Of a DNA stretch of 49,991 bases, positions 1 to 9,895 are shown piece by piece (the first letter of the stretch is position 1; each line of letters starts with the position of its first letter). The DNA comes from Methanobrevibacter sp. (lineage in GTDB: Archaea; Methanobacteriota; Methanobacteria; Methanobacteriales; Methanobacteriaceae). The notes beneath the pieces were generated by a model that worked only from the letters and a program-made list of their open reading frames with translations, did no database searches and was not told where the DNA came from. A program made the position numbers and the translations under genes. The stretch spans positions 1-49,991 of the forward strand of contig JAGCBE010000192.1 of assembly GCA_017652345.1 (NCBI GenBank). Direction: 5' to 3'.

Positions 1-1826
1 GGACCTTCTGTTCCATCATTTTTTAATGGACGTCTATTGTATATTTCTAATAAAGGACGTAATGCGTGTCTAAAATTTTCTTTTACTACTCGTTTTTTAT
101 CTTTCTTTTCAGTTGCTTCTCCAAATTGTCCGTTTAGCATATCTCTGTTTAGAGATAGGAAACTCTGAATTATTCAACTACCTGCTCCTCCATTAGCATC
201 ACGTTCATAAATTAAAGGTAAATAAGAACGTTTATCAATATTAATACTTAAACCTTGACAAATAGTAACAGGTATTCTTTTTTGTCTAACTACAAATCAA
301 CCTTTTACTGAATCTGGAACAGAACCTCCGTTTGGAACAAATTTAAATCTTAATGGCCGTTCACTACTAAGAACATCTGCTCTAGGTGTTTTAAATACTC
401 CGCAATCATTTTGTTTAGGACAAACTTGTCCTACATTGTTAAATATACCACCTTTCATATTGAATACTGGAGTAGTAGATCCATCTTTTAATACATATAC
501 TATTCCAAAACGATATCATTCTTCTGGTCAATATCCTAGAGAATAGTAGATGTTTTGAGTAGAATAATAGTTTGCATTACAAAAATCATCACCTCCAATA
601 AACTTCATAGATCCATATTCAATATGCGTATCAATATGATCTAGAGTATAATTTTTTAATTTTCTATATAAATCAAAGGTTTCTTCCTGTCCAACGTTTG
701 CAAAAAACAACATGTTAGAATGTTGTGCTTCTGCTTTTGCTCAATCAATAGTATGATAATCTACATTCAACTGTTCTATATCAATAGGTGAAGTTTGTTC
801 AAAACCAGAAAGTCATACTTTTTGAGAATCTCCTGTAGTCATCTCAAACGGCTCCACAAAAACTCCAGCTTCAGTCATTCTGTAACCTTGTACATCAGAA
901 TATTCTCTAGTATAATAAATATAGAGTTTTGAATATACGTGATTTAAACCAACTATTTCCAATTCTACCATTTTATCTGTACGTTCATCAGCTAATGTAC
1001 CAGAAATAGTAGAAGGTATACAATCAGTTCCATTAAATACAGATACGATTCTAGATTCGGCAATAATGTCAGTTTGGTTATAATCATCATCGCCGAATTT
1101 TAAATAAAATGTATAATTACCACCTTTTAATTGTCCACCTGTTTTTACAGAAGATAGTTCTATATTTGTAAGTTTAATTTCGCTACCGTTTGCAGCATAT
1201 GAATTTCTAATTAAACTTAACTGTTCTATTAGATTAGCTACTTGATATTTATTAGTATCAGCGCTTTGTTCACGATTTGTTAATTTATACTTATTATCAG
1301 TTAATACACTAAAACCACTATTAATTATAATAGGAGTTTTTTCATCACCGATTACAATTAAATTAACAGAACCATCGTAAGAATCTTGAACTTCTATAGT
1401 AACAGGTGTTTCTTTTGTATAAAAATTATTTATATGAAAAGCGTTTAGTCTATTGTTGCCATTATATAAATTACCTAATGGAGTATATGCATTATAATCA
1501 AATAACCCTATTGGTTCATTGTCGTCTCCACTTATATCATTCAAACTTCAATCAACTCCAGGGTATGTTCCAATTTCTGTAACGTCTTCGTTTACAGAAA
1601 CAATGTAAATTATACCATTATGTTCTTTTGCTCCAATTGCAGTAAATCCTGGTGATAGACTAGCTGTTTTAGTATTTCCTCTATCGTTCTGTAAACAGAG
1701 TTCATTACCGTTATAAGTAATGAAGGTTCCGTTCAAATTATCTGTAAGCACCGTTTTCGGAGTTACAAGTGGATGTAAATCGAGGTTCATTCCATCCCTG
1801 AATTCATTAGTAGCAGTTTGTCTCAT
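1..1826 (-). CDS. Large crAss-like tail protein (stabilisation/muzzle-like), partial
   Basis: The frame opens at ATG 1826 and runs off the left window edge, about 608 codons visible. It is broken by in-frame TGA at 1548-1550, 813-815, 528-530 and others; each becomes Trp (for example GYWPEEWYRFG around 510-540). The protein is Asp/Asn-rich, has no signal peptide and no membrane segment. It is the last gene seen of the leftward late operon and starts 1 nt after the stop of the 181-aa gene before it. The N-terminus (MRQTATNEFRDGMNLDLHP) resembles the large crAss-like tail protein compared with P22 gp10 or called muzzle; that assignment is from memory. The coding status is certain, the exact role is not. 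Confidence 0.75.
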
Positions 1827-2372
1827 TTATTTACCTCCTTTGCTTACAGGTTCGATAATTCCATCTTTATTTGTCCTAGCAATTAGATGATATCTCTTTA
1901 TCGTGAAATTTTCCATATTTTGATGAAATCCAATGTCTTCGTTATCAAACTCAAATACATAATCTGGATTATACAGTAAACATTCTTCGTATATTTTATA
2001 TATATCTAATTTATCGAATTTTAGTTTTTTGGATTTTTGTTTATTTTTTCCAAATAATTGATCATATTGATCTTTCTTTAATCCAAAATAATATTTTCCA
2101 TTAAATATAGTCTTTGCTCTTTTGTACTTAATTCTAAGTTTTATTTTCATCTTAAAATTATAATATATTGCAAAAAAATTCAATTTATTGAATAGTTTAC
2201 CTATATACGCTGTATAATAATTAGATTTAAGTAAAACATCTCCTCCAAATTTATTGTGAGCAAAAAACGAACGTAAACCGTATTTAATAATTTTATCAAT
2301 CTGTTTTTCACTAAGATAAGGATATCTTTCTTTTATTTGCTTATAATATTTTTCTGCGTAAATAATATCCAT
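1827..2372 (-). CDS. Conserved basic phage protein, 181 aa
   Basis: ATG at 2372, TAA at 1827-1829, no internal TGA. The ATG overlaps the stop of the preceding gene as TAATG, and the following gene starts immediately after this stop, so the three are translationally coupled in the tail operon. The product is rich in Lys, Tyr and Phe with an acidic C-terminal third. I do not recognise a catalytic motif. Position between connector-type genes and the large tail protein suggests a tail assembly or virion role, which is inference. Confidence 0.75.
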   Translation of the reverse strand: MDIIYAEKYYKQIKERYPYLSEKQIDKIIKYGLRSFFAHNKFGGDVLLKSNYYTAYIGKLFNKLNFFAIYYNFKMKIKLRIKYKRAKTIFNGKYYFGLKKDQYDQLFGKNKQKSKKLKFDKLDIYKIYEECLLYNPDYVFEFDNEDIGFHQNMENFTIKRYHLIARTNKDGIIEPVSKGGK

Positions 2373-2812
2373 TAATAATACTGTTTTCCGTTATTTATCT
2401 GAGTATAGAATCAATGCTTTAACTTATTGTTAATATATATCGGTTTTTCTTTAATTCGATTATGACATCGTCACTGATAAAACATTTGATATCCTTTAAA
2501 TTCAGACGCTATAAAATCAATACCTAAAAATTTACCTCCTGCATACAATCTACGAAAATCGTCATCTTGGAAACATTTAACGTAGATTGATGCACTATAA
2601 CCTCCAGTCATAGGGAACTCAAAGGTAATATTATTTTTTATAATATCCAAGAAAACTAAGTAAAAGAAGTATACGAGTACATATCCGCAAAATGTATATC
2701 TATCTCTATGTCCATGTGCTTGAACAAAAGTATCAGTAATGTTTCATTTTGATGGATTGGTGGTTTCGTATAACTCTCTTGCTGTAAAACAGTATTTAGT
2801 ATGATATTGCAT
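2372..2812 (-). CDS. Hypothetical tail-operon protein, 146 aa (TGA = Trp)
   Basis: Found only when TGA is read as Trp: ATG at 2812, TAA at 2372-2374, with in-frame TGA in contexts such as PSKWNIT, FYQWRCHN and LKHWFYTQ. It carries an aromatic, hydrophobic stretch in the middle (GYVLVYFFYLVFLDII) that could be a membrane segment or a buried beta region. The TAA overlaps the next ATG as TAATG. Under the standard code no ORF of useful length exists here. Function unknown; context is the head-tail connector and tail operon. Confidence 0.7.
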
Positions 2813-2813
2813 A

Positions 2814-3500
2814 TTAAAGATGTGGTTTATAGCTCTTACCGTAAGATTTTCTATTCCAACTTGTCTTTGCATCTAAAATAGCATCCATATCGTTTTGTGT
2901 AAGGTGTTCAGATATTCTTGCTGCATTACAAGCTCTTAATCATTCTTCTTTCAGTGTTTGAGCTAATTTCATAATATTGACGTCTCTCTTTTTTATGCTT
3001 TCCTTATATAGTGATGCATATGCAACAAATGTTGCAATAGCGTTCAATTCTTTTTCATTTACTAATGGCATTTGGTCTTCGTCTTCTATCACACCATGAT
3101 AGATAACTATAACCTTAGGATAATTATTTGCAAAATATAATTCTCCATTACCTTCGTCGTATTTTACTAGTTTTCCAGATTGAAAATAAGGATTTTTGAA
3201 TCTTGGAATTCGGTCAATATAAGATTCTATTCAAATGTTCTCTCAAGGAAAATTTGAAGTATTACTTGTAACTTGTGCGTCTGGAACTGGAATATGTACA
3301 GATTCTATTAAGTTTACATTACACGGAAGTTCCAATACATGATTTTTTACACTTCCTTCAAACTTATATAATCTTGTATGTTTTGTTCCTATTCTATTTC
3401 AAGCAGTTAACGCTAAATCTTCAAATTCATTTTCATCTGGAGTGATTCCATATAAACTGTCACACAGTCCATATGCTGCATTTATGTTAGATAGTTCCAT
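2814..3500 (-). CDS. crAss-like connector/ring-type protein, 228 aa (TGA = Trp)
   Basis: ATG at 3500 to TAA at 2814-2816, continuous only with TGA = Trp (TAWNRIG, FPWENIWIESY, KEEWLRACN); one Trp is TGG. The C-terminal half is helical (INEKELNAIATF-type segments, Lys/Glu-rich) and the N-terminal half beta-rich. Size, position downstream of the capsid block and predicted mixed fold are what head-completion or tail-tubular adaptor proteins show in podoviruses, so a ring or adaptor role is likely. I cannot name the exact orthologue. Starts 2 nt upstream of the end of the 224-aa gene, tightly packed. Confidence 0.7.
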
Positions 3501-3502
3501 AA

Positions 3503-4177
3503 TTATCTAGCAGTTTGATCATTTCTATGCGGAGCTTGTAGTGCTTGACGATAGAAATAAAGTTTTGTTTTTGTAAGTCTATCTTTAACTTCCATTGAAA
3601 TCGATCCAAAATCAGAACTATTGGTATCACAATTTCCATCACATCCTAATTTTTCTAGTTGTCTAGGATCTCTAAAGATACCAATAACAGCAATTGTTTT
3701 TACATACGGAAGATTAAAAATTCATCCGTCATACATTCCATTTTTATTTGGAGTACGTTCAATGTAAACGTATGGTTTGTTTGCCTTACGTTTGTTGTAT
3801 CTATGATATTTTGCTTGAACAGGAGAATAATATACAGCAAATTGCTGTTTTCTGTCTGCAGATCCTACTCAATAAATAGAATCTGGTCCAATTCCAGCTA
3901 TTATTTGAGGTATTTCAAAATGTTTTTCAGAGTATCCTGCAGCATTATTACAGCATTTTGTAGGATCGTCACAATCTACATTTATACAATTAATTGCAGT
4001 AAGTAGATCTCCTTTTTGAAGAATACCTTTCTTTCATCATTCCAATATAACTCTTTCTCTTTCTGCAACGACTTCGTCTTCTAATTGATCCTGAGAAAGT
4101 GTTATATTTTCATGAAGGCCTACTAATCCGGCCTCAATGTCGTTTAATACAGCACTTGCTAATTCTTCTATATTCAT
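3503..4177 (-). CDS. crAss-like virion/connector protein, 224 aa (TGA = Trp)
   Basis: ATG at 4177 to TAA at 3503-3505; in-frame TGA give LEWWKKG, IYWVGSA and DGWIFNL. It is the first gene after the terminator at 4193-4224 and begins the Trp-TGA-rich tail operon, in contrast to the TGA-free capsid block upstream. A Cys-rich stretch near the middle (CINVDCDDPTKCCNN) may bind metal or be structural. Function not recognised; a head-tail connector part is inferred from position. Confidence 0.7.
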
Positions 4178-4192
4178 AGTGTATAAATTAAA

Positions 4193-4224
4193 AAGAGCAG
4201 GCGGGATAGCTCCCACCCGCTCTT
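4193..4224 (-). terminator. Rho-independent terminator
   Basis: GC-rich inverted repeat (AGAGC-GGGTGGGA paired with TCCCGCC-GCTCT, loop GCTA) between the 87-aa Ig-like gene and the 224-aa gene. On the minus strand the stem is followed by a T run, so it should end transcription coming from the capsid block. The A run on the other side could let it work in both directions. Confidence 0.8.
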
Positions 4225-4230
4225 TATTTT

Positions 4231-4494
4231 TTATTGTACAAGATAATCTACAATCGTAGCTTTCGGTCTAATGAAAGGATCTTCAGCAACAGCTGTAGTC
4301 TTTATTCTAAAACTATCGCCTGGCATTGCTTTCTTGCTTATGGTCAAAATCCCGTTTTCATCAACCTTAGCTATATTCTTACCTTTCAACACTGTCCATA
4401 CATAGTGAAAATTACTAGAAGGAAGTGGATAAATATCTGCTACAAGCTGAACTTTTTGCCCTGCCTTAGCAATGAGCGATCTGAAGTATTCCAT
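4231..4494 (-). CDS. Small Ig-like (BIG2-type) virion protein, 87 aa
   Basis: ATG at 4494, TAA at 4231-4233, Trp as TGG. The sequence has the pattern of a bacterial Ig-like domain: hydrophobic beta strands, a YVWTV strand-C core, then AKVDENGILTIS, the typical G/N-G-x-x-x-A/S turn. It follows the 373-aa virion protein by 2 nt and precedes a terminator. Ig-like domains commonly decorate phage capsids or tails and bind glycans, so a decoration role is likely. Specific partner unknown. Confidence 0.75.
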   Translation of the reverse strand: MEYFRSLIAKAGQKVQLVADIYPLPSSNFHYVWTVLKGKNIAKVDENGILTISKKAMPGDSFRIKTTAVAEDPFIRPKATIVDYLVQ

Positions 4495-4496
4495 TA

Positions 4497-5618
4497 TTAG
4501 GTATTAGGTTCGTTAGGATCCTCGTTTCCGCCTTCGTTTCCGCCTTCGTTGCCACCTTGGCCACCTTCGTTACCACCTTCTTCACCAGGGGTTGGGGTAG
4601 GAGCATCAGTTCCACCGGAAACAGAGTTTCCATCAGGATCTGTTACTTCAGGCATAGTTTCAACGATTTCTACACCAATTCCTTCAAATGCCTGCTCGAA
4701 TTCTTCAGCAAGGTCAACAGGAACATAATAGATGTGACGAGTTACAGCTTCGACTTTCTGGCCAACACCAGAGAGACCACCGAACTGAGGTCTAGGTGAA
4801 TCATAAGCGAAGGAATACTGTACATAGACCATACCAGGAACTGGACGATCTTCTGTACCAACAGCTGCCCAACGAATGTTTGGATATGTAGGGAAGCGAA
4901 GATTTTCAATTAACCACTCACCAGTTGCGAAAGGCTCTACACCTTCAGTAACGATTTCAGCAGCATTGAGTTCATCTTTCTTATTGTTAAGAATATCGAT
5001 AGCATCGAGATATTCACCTAGGCAAGAACCACAAGTGGTTTCATCGTATGCTGCGATACCGACAGTGTCAAAACGAAGTGCGAAATGATTAGCACGAAGA
5101 GCAACAACAGTTGCATCCTCTTCAAATTCAGCAACGATAGGTGCTTCACCAGATTCGTCAAGACCACCAACTAAGAGTTCTTCTCTACGAATTGCAAGAT
5201 CAAGTGATTCATAAATTTTGCGAGCTACATCAGCAGCTTCGTCGCCAGCTTCTACATCAAATCCAACAAGGATATGACGTCCGAACATTTTATAATCTGG
5301 ATAACCAAATTCATAAAGTGCGTGAGGATCTAAAAGCTTAACAAAAATACCAAGCTGATAAACACCAGGATTCATGAAAGCGCCTTCTTCACCAGGGAAT
5401 ACATCGGCGAGTTTTTCTACATCAATTTTAAGAAGTTCGTAGACACCTACATGACCTTCAGTCTTGTAGACTTTCTTGTCCTGAATGAAAGCTGCCCAGT
5501 ATTCTCCACCACGTTTGATGGTAAGAGGGCCTTTAGAACCACCATTGCGAACTAATCTCTTAGAGCCATCAGGCATTGTAAGAGAATTGAAAATTACTTC
5601 ATGTGTGTACTGAAACAT
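4497..5618 (-). CDS. Abundant-type virion protein with Gly/Glu-rich C-tail, 373 aa
   Basis: ATG at 5618, TAG stop at 4497. All visible Trp codons are TGG and there is no internal TGA. Composition is acidic and alanine/glycine/valine-rich, unlike the Lys/Asn-rich neighbours, and the GC content of the gene is higher; this fits a highly expressed structural protein. The last ~35 residues are a low-complexity EGGNEGG-type repeat preceded by a Pro/Thr linker (PTPTPGEEGG). It lies in the capsid block after two other virion-type genes. Candidates are an auxiliary capsid or tail-hub protein; I cannot choose from sequence alone. Confidence 0.7.
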   Translation of the reverse strand: MFQYTHEVIFNSLTMPDGSKRLVRNGGSKGPLTIKRGGEYWAAFIQDKKVYKTEGHVGVYELLKIDVEKLADVFPGEEGAFMNPGVYQLGIFVKLLDPHALYEFGYPDYKMFGRHILVGFDVEAGDEAADVARKIYESLDLAIRREELLVGGLDESGEAPIVAEFEEDATVVALRANHFALRFDTVGIAAYDETTCGSCLGEYLDAIDILNNKKDELNAAEIVTEGVEPFATGEWLIENLRFPTYPNIRWAAVGTEDRPVPGMVYVQYSFAYDSPRPQFGGLSGVGQKVEAVTRHIYYVPVDLAEEFEQAFEGIGVEIVETMPEVTDPDGNSVSGGTDAPTPTPGEEGGNEGGQGGNEGGNEGGNEDPNEPNT

Positions 5619-5646
5619 AATTTCTAAATTTTTAAAAAGTTAATAA

Positions 5647-6534
5647 CTAAGACTTGTCCCTAGAAGATTGATTTTGAGGAACTGCAGTAGGATCTGCAAC
5701 AGTTTGGTTAACGGCATAGTTGGTTTGAATTCTAGGGTCACTAGCGTTCTCCATCAACAGCTTAACAAACTCATTTACGATTTCAAAACAAACATAATCT
5801 GGAAATTCCAGAGGTCTTGTTGTATCTTCCGTAGATGTTATTTCATCATAGGTCAATCTAATAAACATAGGGGCTTTAATATAATCGATATAAATGCACA
5901 CTGGTTCGAAAATGGAATCATCGTCTCCAAATCTCAACTCTAATCTAACTTTAGAGGTATTTGCATTACGAGTATTTTCTTCTTTTACTGAATCAGTATG
6001 ATCGGCATCTGCACTTACGTTATCTACTACTGCTCTCGTAACGTCTCCAACTGGAGCTATATTATTAATGTAAAAATATGGCCTTTTATAATCAGGCTTC
6101 ATATATACATTATGCATAATTCCAGCTGCTAAATCTGCAGTTAATCGCTTTGCAGCAAAATCAACATGATCACCTTGATTATAACACTTAAATTGTCTAT
6201 TTACGTTATATTCTACAATACAATTTAATAAGTGCATATAATCATCTGGAAGGTTTGTAGAATAAATAAATTTTTCTTTACTAGCTATTTTTCCAAATCC
6301 AGATTGCTTATTAGCAGTCTTTGTTAATGGAATCTGAGCAGTAGCTTTTAATACACGTAAATCATCAGAAGACTGTTGATTTATATCGTATCGATTATAT
6401 ACTTTGTTTATATATTGTTGGACAGCCTTATTCATAAAATAATTGAAGTCTTCTAGTAATAAACTAGGTGCTTCAACTTTATTCATCTCGATTAAAGCGT
6501 ATTCATAAAGCTCACGAATTGTCATATTATTCAA
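5647..6534 (-). CDS. crAss-like virion/adaptor protein, 295 aa
   Basis: ATG at 6534, TAG at 5647-5649, no internal TGA. The N-terminal ~60 residues are helical (TIRELYEYALIEMNKVEAPS, FNYFMNKAVQQYINKVYNRY), followed by a beta-rich middle with FGDDDSIFEPVCIYIDYIKAP and a Gln/Asn-rich end. The N-terminal pattern is that of head-to-tail adaptor proteins that plug onto the portal, and this gene follows the MCP and a 294-aa gene. Adaptor role is inference. Confidence 0.65.
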   Translation of the reverse strand: MNNMTIRELYEYALIEMNKVEAPSLLLEDFNYFMNKAVQQYINKVYNRYDINQQSSDDLRVLKATAQIPLTKTANKQSGFGKIASKEKFIYSTNLPDDYMHLLNCIVEYNVNRQFKCYNQGDHVDFAAKRLTADLAAGIMHNVYMKPDYKRPYFYINNIAPVGDVTRAVVDNVSADADHTDSVKEENTRNANTSKVRLELRFGDDDSIFEPVCIYIDYIKAPMFIRLTYDEITSTEDTTRPLEFPDYVCFEIVNEFVKLLMENASDPRIQTNYAVNQTVADPTAVPQNQSSRDKS

Positions 6535-6598
6535 TTATTTTATTGTTAAACATTATAGACTGTCGTAATTATTGTCTATTTTTAACTATAGATTTAGA

Positions 6599-7483
6599 TT
6601 ATTTACGTGGACGTCCTTTTCCAGTAGTTGGATTGGATTCCGGTTCGTTTGCTTCCTGTACAACAGGTTCTGACTTTTCTTGTTCTGCATCAAACTGTAG
6701 AGCAAATTCAGGATACACATGTCTCTTTAATGCATCAAACATTCTCTTATTAATAGGAGATTTTAGGAATAGAATAACAGCGTCTTCTGTTGCTCCAAGG
6801 TTTGTTTCACCATACATGAACCAACCATTAACTTTCTGTATAATTCCTTTTTCTTTTGCATCAAGAATAAGTAACTGTAATCCAGAATTCTGTCCAGTAT
6901 AAAGATCAATGATTCTGTCAGGGCTCTTATCAGCAATTTCAATTAAATAAGCTTGAGCATCTGCAAGAGGAGCGTTACTCATATTCCGTCCAAGTAATCT
7001 ACATTTAGATAGAATTCCATTAGGAGAATCATTGAATATATGCTGTTCAGCTTGAAGAATTTTCTTTCTTCTGTTAAGAAGCCTTTCGGAATCTTCACCT
7101 GCTACATCAACATAAATTTCAGCAATACCATAACGTTTCTTATCTCCATCGATTAGAAGTACTCCGTTCTCATCCCTTGCATCACGCATAGGAACAATTA
7201 AGTCACTGTCTTTAATTGCTTCCCATTTATTAAAGTCTAGAGGATCTGATAGATTAAATGTAGTACCTTCTGTTACTACAATATCCATATCCTCAGGAAG
7301 AAAATATTTAGAATTCGGATCGTTTCTTTCCTCTTCAGATAAAACCATGTGTGTTGTACCATCAGCATCTGCACGAACTTCCTTTACAAACGGTTTTCTC
7401 AATCCATTTTTATCTGGCATTGGTGTAAAATGATATTCTTTTAATTTGTAAGGTGTACGTAGTGTAATAATTTTATTTTCCAT
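6599..7483 (-). CDS. crAss-like capsid-block protein, 294 aa
   Basis: ATG at 7483, TAA at 6599-6601; two Trp, both TGG. It is the first gene after the MCP and its terminator. The first ~120 residues are charged and beta-rich; the middle is helical (ERLLNRRKKILQAEQHI) and the C-terminus is a disordered Glu/Pro/Lys-rich tail (GKGRPRK). No enzymatic motif recognised. A minor or auxiliary capsid role is the likely reading from position next to the MCP. Confidence 0.65.
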   Translation of the reverse strand: MENKIITLRTPYKLKEYHFTPMPDKNGLRKPFVKEVRADADGTTHMVLSEEERNDPNSKYFLPEDMDIVVTEGTTFNLSDPLDFNKWEAIKDSDLIVPMRDARDENGVLLIDGDKKRYGIAEIYVDVAGEDSERLLNRRKKILQAEQHIFNDSPNGILSKCRLLGRNMSNAPLADAQAYLIEIADKSPDRIIDLYTGQNSGLQLLILDAKEKGIIQKVNGWFMYGETNLGATEDAVILFLKSPINKRMFDALKRHVYPEFALQFDAEQEKSEPVVQEANEPESNPTTGKGRPRK

Positions 7484-7516
7484 ATTAGTCCATATTTTGT
7501 AAAAAATCTAAATCTA

Positions 7517-7548
7517 TAAAAAACTCCCTCCCTTACGAGAGGGAGTTT
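7517..7548 (-). terminator. Rho-independent terminator after MCP
   Basis: On the minus strand AACTCCCTC, a short loop, then GAGGGAGTT followed by a TTTTT run, about 20 nt after the MCP stop. It should end or attenuate the MCP transcript ahead of the 294-aa gene and thereby set a high MCP dosage. Confidence 0.8.
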
Positions 7549-7570
7549 CTCTATCTACAACAATATTCTA

Positions 7571-8938
7571 TTATAACCAGGGGTTCTGCTGTTTGTTACT
7601 CATTAAAACAACAGACTTGTAAGGATTGAAGCAAGCTGCACCAGCATAACCGAAAGCAACTAACTTAGTTGCAGCAACACGGCTGGAGACAACACCTGAA
7701 TCAAGTCCAGATTCTCCACCAACACCAAGGATCTTGTTCTGGATGAATTCACCGTTCTTGAATGTGAACTGAGCGAATGCAGGTTTTCCAGTCTTGGTAT
7801 CAGGAGTTAAGTCAACCATGATAGCATATTTTCTATCAGGGAATTCGACATCAAGAGAAGAGTCGAGTTTGAAACCGATTGTATTTCCGCCATAAACATA
7901 GGTGTCATAAGTTGCACCAGCAGAAACATAACCATTAGAAGCTTTGCTCCATAGGAAGTCACCATCAGTGTGACGATCTTTTAGGAATACATCGATAACT
8001 CTCTGTACATCGTGCCACATTAGAGTGTTACAAATCATAGCATACTTGTTACCAAGTTTCTTGTCTGATTTAAGTACTAGAGCGTTAAGAGCTTTCTGTA
8101 ACCATGCTACAGTAAGTTTGGAGAAGATGTATTTAGTTGCAAAACGTTCTACCTGAGGGATGATACCTTCAGAAGTGATGATAGGACGACCAGTTTCATT
8201 GTCATAAATAGTTGGCTGACCATCTTTGTTAACATTGCTCTTACCCCAAGCGAGTTTGCCTTCACGAACCTGTAGGAAGTTCTCTACAAGTACTTGCTGG
8301 CATTTAGGAAGTTTGTAAACAGGATCGTCATCCTTTCCTTTACCGATCTGAATGAATACTTCCTCCATTGGTTTGTACATTGCAGAATAGTCAATGTCAC
8401 AACGGTGTGTAGAAATATAACCACGGAAGTTTTCAGTATTGGAGGTATACTTGGTGTAACCTTCTTCGTGCATTTCAGGCATGTAGTTAGTTACGAAACG
8501 AGTAAGTTTTCCAGCGCAATTGTCAATGAAATACTGAGGAAGCTGAGCGCTATAGTCTTCATCAACAAGTTTACCAACTACTAGGAAGCAGTTGTCAGCG
8601 ATACGCTGAGGACGATTCATAACAATTACATACTGACGGAGCTCTTCGATTACGAATGTATCGAATTTCTGATAGTAGTTCTCAGGGAATCTGAAAAGAA
8701 TATCAGAAGCATTGTTACCATTACCTTCGATTGAAAGGATAGGGACTCTCTTAATTCTATTTACTTCGAGTTGCCATTCAAACATGAACTCATTTAAACG
8801 CTGCCAATTGCTCTTAGAAGCTTTCTCATTGGTATAAACGTTCATTAGAGATTCAGTTAAATGAGTGATCGTATACTGATCATAAAGAGTTGCTACGAGA
8901 CCAATTCTCGCAGGACGAACGCCTAAGAACTTTGCAAA
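7571..8938 (-). CDS. Major capsid protein, exon 2 (bulk of protein)
   Basis: HK97-fold-type crAss-like major capsid protein that forms the head shell. Exon 2 encodes 455 residues ending at TAA 7571-7573. It opens with KFLGVRPARIGLVATLYDQ, the conserved crAss-like MCP N-terminal region. All seven Trp are TGG and no TGA occurs. An ATG at 8941-8939 looks like a start, but its G is the predicted last base of a group I intron; with exon 1 (9896-9958) the spliced protein is about 476 aa and reads TRTYED-FAKFLGV across the junction. Upstream are the scaffold-like gene and a promoter at 11.1 kb; a terminator follows. Identity is strong, the precise 3' splice site somewhat less so (a site 12 nt earlier would also keep frame). 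Confidence 0.9.
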   Translation of the reverse strand, partial: FAKFLGVRPARIGLVATLYDQYTITHLTESLMNVYTNEKASKSNWQRLNEFMFEWQLEVNRIKRVPILSIEGNGNNASDILFRFPENYYQKFDTFVIEELRQYVIVMNRPQRIADNCFLVVGKLVDEDYSAQLPQYFIDNCAGKLTRFVTNYMPEMHEEGYTKYTSNTENFRGYISTHRCDIDYSAMYKPMEEVFIQIGKGKDDDPVYKLPKCQQVLVENFLQVREGKLAWGKSNVNKDGQPTIYDNETGRPIITSEGIIPQVERFATKYIFSKLTVAWLQKALNALVLKSDKKLGNKYAMICNTLMWHDVQRVIDVFLKDRHTDGDFLWSKASNGYVSAGATYDTYVYGGNTIGFKLDSSLDVEFPDRKYAIMVDLTPDTKTGKPAFAQFTFKNGEFIQNKILGVGGESGLDSGVVSSRVAATKLVAFGYAGAACFNPYKSVVLMSNKQQNPWL

Positions 8939-9895
8939 CATTTTTGTTAACTCTATATCACTATAGAGATCAGACTATATCATAATCTTAATCTAAATAT
9001 TTAAAATAGAAATTTTTACACTTTCTTCCAAATTTTAACGCTTTAGCTACATTTTGATAACCTGCATTTTTACATTGTAACGTACTTTCAAATTCTTCTA
9101 ATAAATTTCCATTTTCATCATATCTTCCAACTCTTTTTTTGAAAGAGTGAGATCCAAATTTAGATGTTCATTTCTTCATATATGGAAGTTTTTCTTTAGA
9201 AAACTGATGTCCGTGCAATGTTTGTCCTGTTCTAATTGCTTTTAAAACAGCACTGCCATTTATTGCATTTTCGTCAAAATACTTATTACATTCAATAGCA
9301 CTTTCAAACTCTCTAACAAAGTCTCCATTTAAATCATACATATATATCTTAACTTTTGAACTTTCGGAGCATCCTCCTTCTCCACCTAGTTTTATATTAT
9401 ATGTATCTTTTCTTTTTATGAAGTCTTTAGTTACAATTTCTTTTTCTAAATTTGCAGCTTCTTCTTTAGTATTAAATGTTTTAAGTGTAACTCTTCTAAA
9501 TTTATCTATCCCGTATTTATTAACAGCGTATTGAAAAGGAGTTTTGCTTTTTTTATAAGAAGATGGTTTATCTATATAAACTCCACATCCAATATATCCG
9601 TCAAAAATATCAGGATTTTCTGTATTGTGATATCCAATATATATTTTATTGTTCACAGTACAAATTGTTAAATATACAATTCATTTCATAATGTTAAGAT
9701 TTCCCCCATTTCGAGCATTAGCCCTACTCTCTTTCGAGATAGTCGTTGAACCTTACTTGGAGCTTCACGAATGCTTGCTTAATCCAAGTCTTGGCTGCTG
9801 ATTGTCTTAATTTTTTTAATCACGCAATTAAGAGTTTCCAGCAATTAGAGGGATTTTCAAAAATTAAATCACTTTAATTTGAGGACTGAAAGTTA
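8939..9895 (-). other. Group I intron interrupting the MCP gene
   Basis: On the minus strand the four core elements are in order: P (AATTGCTGGAAA, near 9835-9847), Q (AATCAGCAGCCAAG, 9790-9803), R (GGTTCAACGACTA, 9740-9752) and S (GATATAGTC within 8973-8989). GACTA of R pairs perfectly with TAGTC of S to make P7. P1 forms between the exon end GAGGAT and intron GTCCTC, giving the canonical U-G pair at the 5' splice site (9896/9895). A P9 hairpin lies at 8951-8968. A GIY-YIG endonuclease is inserted between R and S. Predicted length 957 nt. Splicing leaves the MCP frame intact. Confidence 0.85.
8988..9689 (-). CDS. Intron-encoded GIY-YIG homing endonuclease
   Basis: A 233-aa protein when TGA = Trp: ATG at 9689, TGA as codon 3 (MKWIVYLTICTVNNKIYIGY), second TGA at 9168-9170, TAA at 8988-8990. 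The N-terminus has the GIY-YIG pattern (IVYLTICT-KIYIGYHNT-GYIGCG) with the catalytic domain over ~95 residues, then two NUMOD-type DNA-binding segments (YDLNGDFVREFESAIECN and YDENGNLLEEFESTLQCK) ending in KNFYFKYLD. It probably cuts intron-less MCP alleles to spread the intron. The stop overlaps the intron S element. Use of TGA for Trp means it has adapted to, or arose in, recoded phages. Confidence 0.85.

Noticed and set aside
9720..9760. GTTGAACC on the plus strand, resembling a tRNA T-arm
   Set aside because: It is the R element of the group I intron on the opposite strand; no cloverleaf forms around it.
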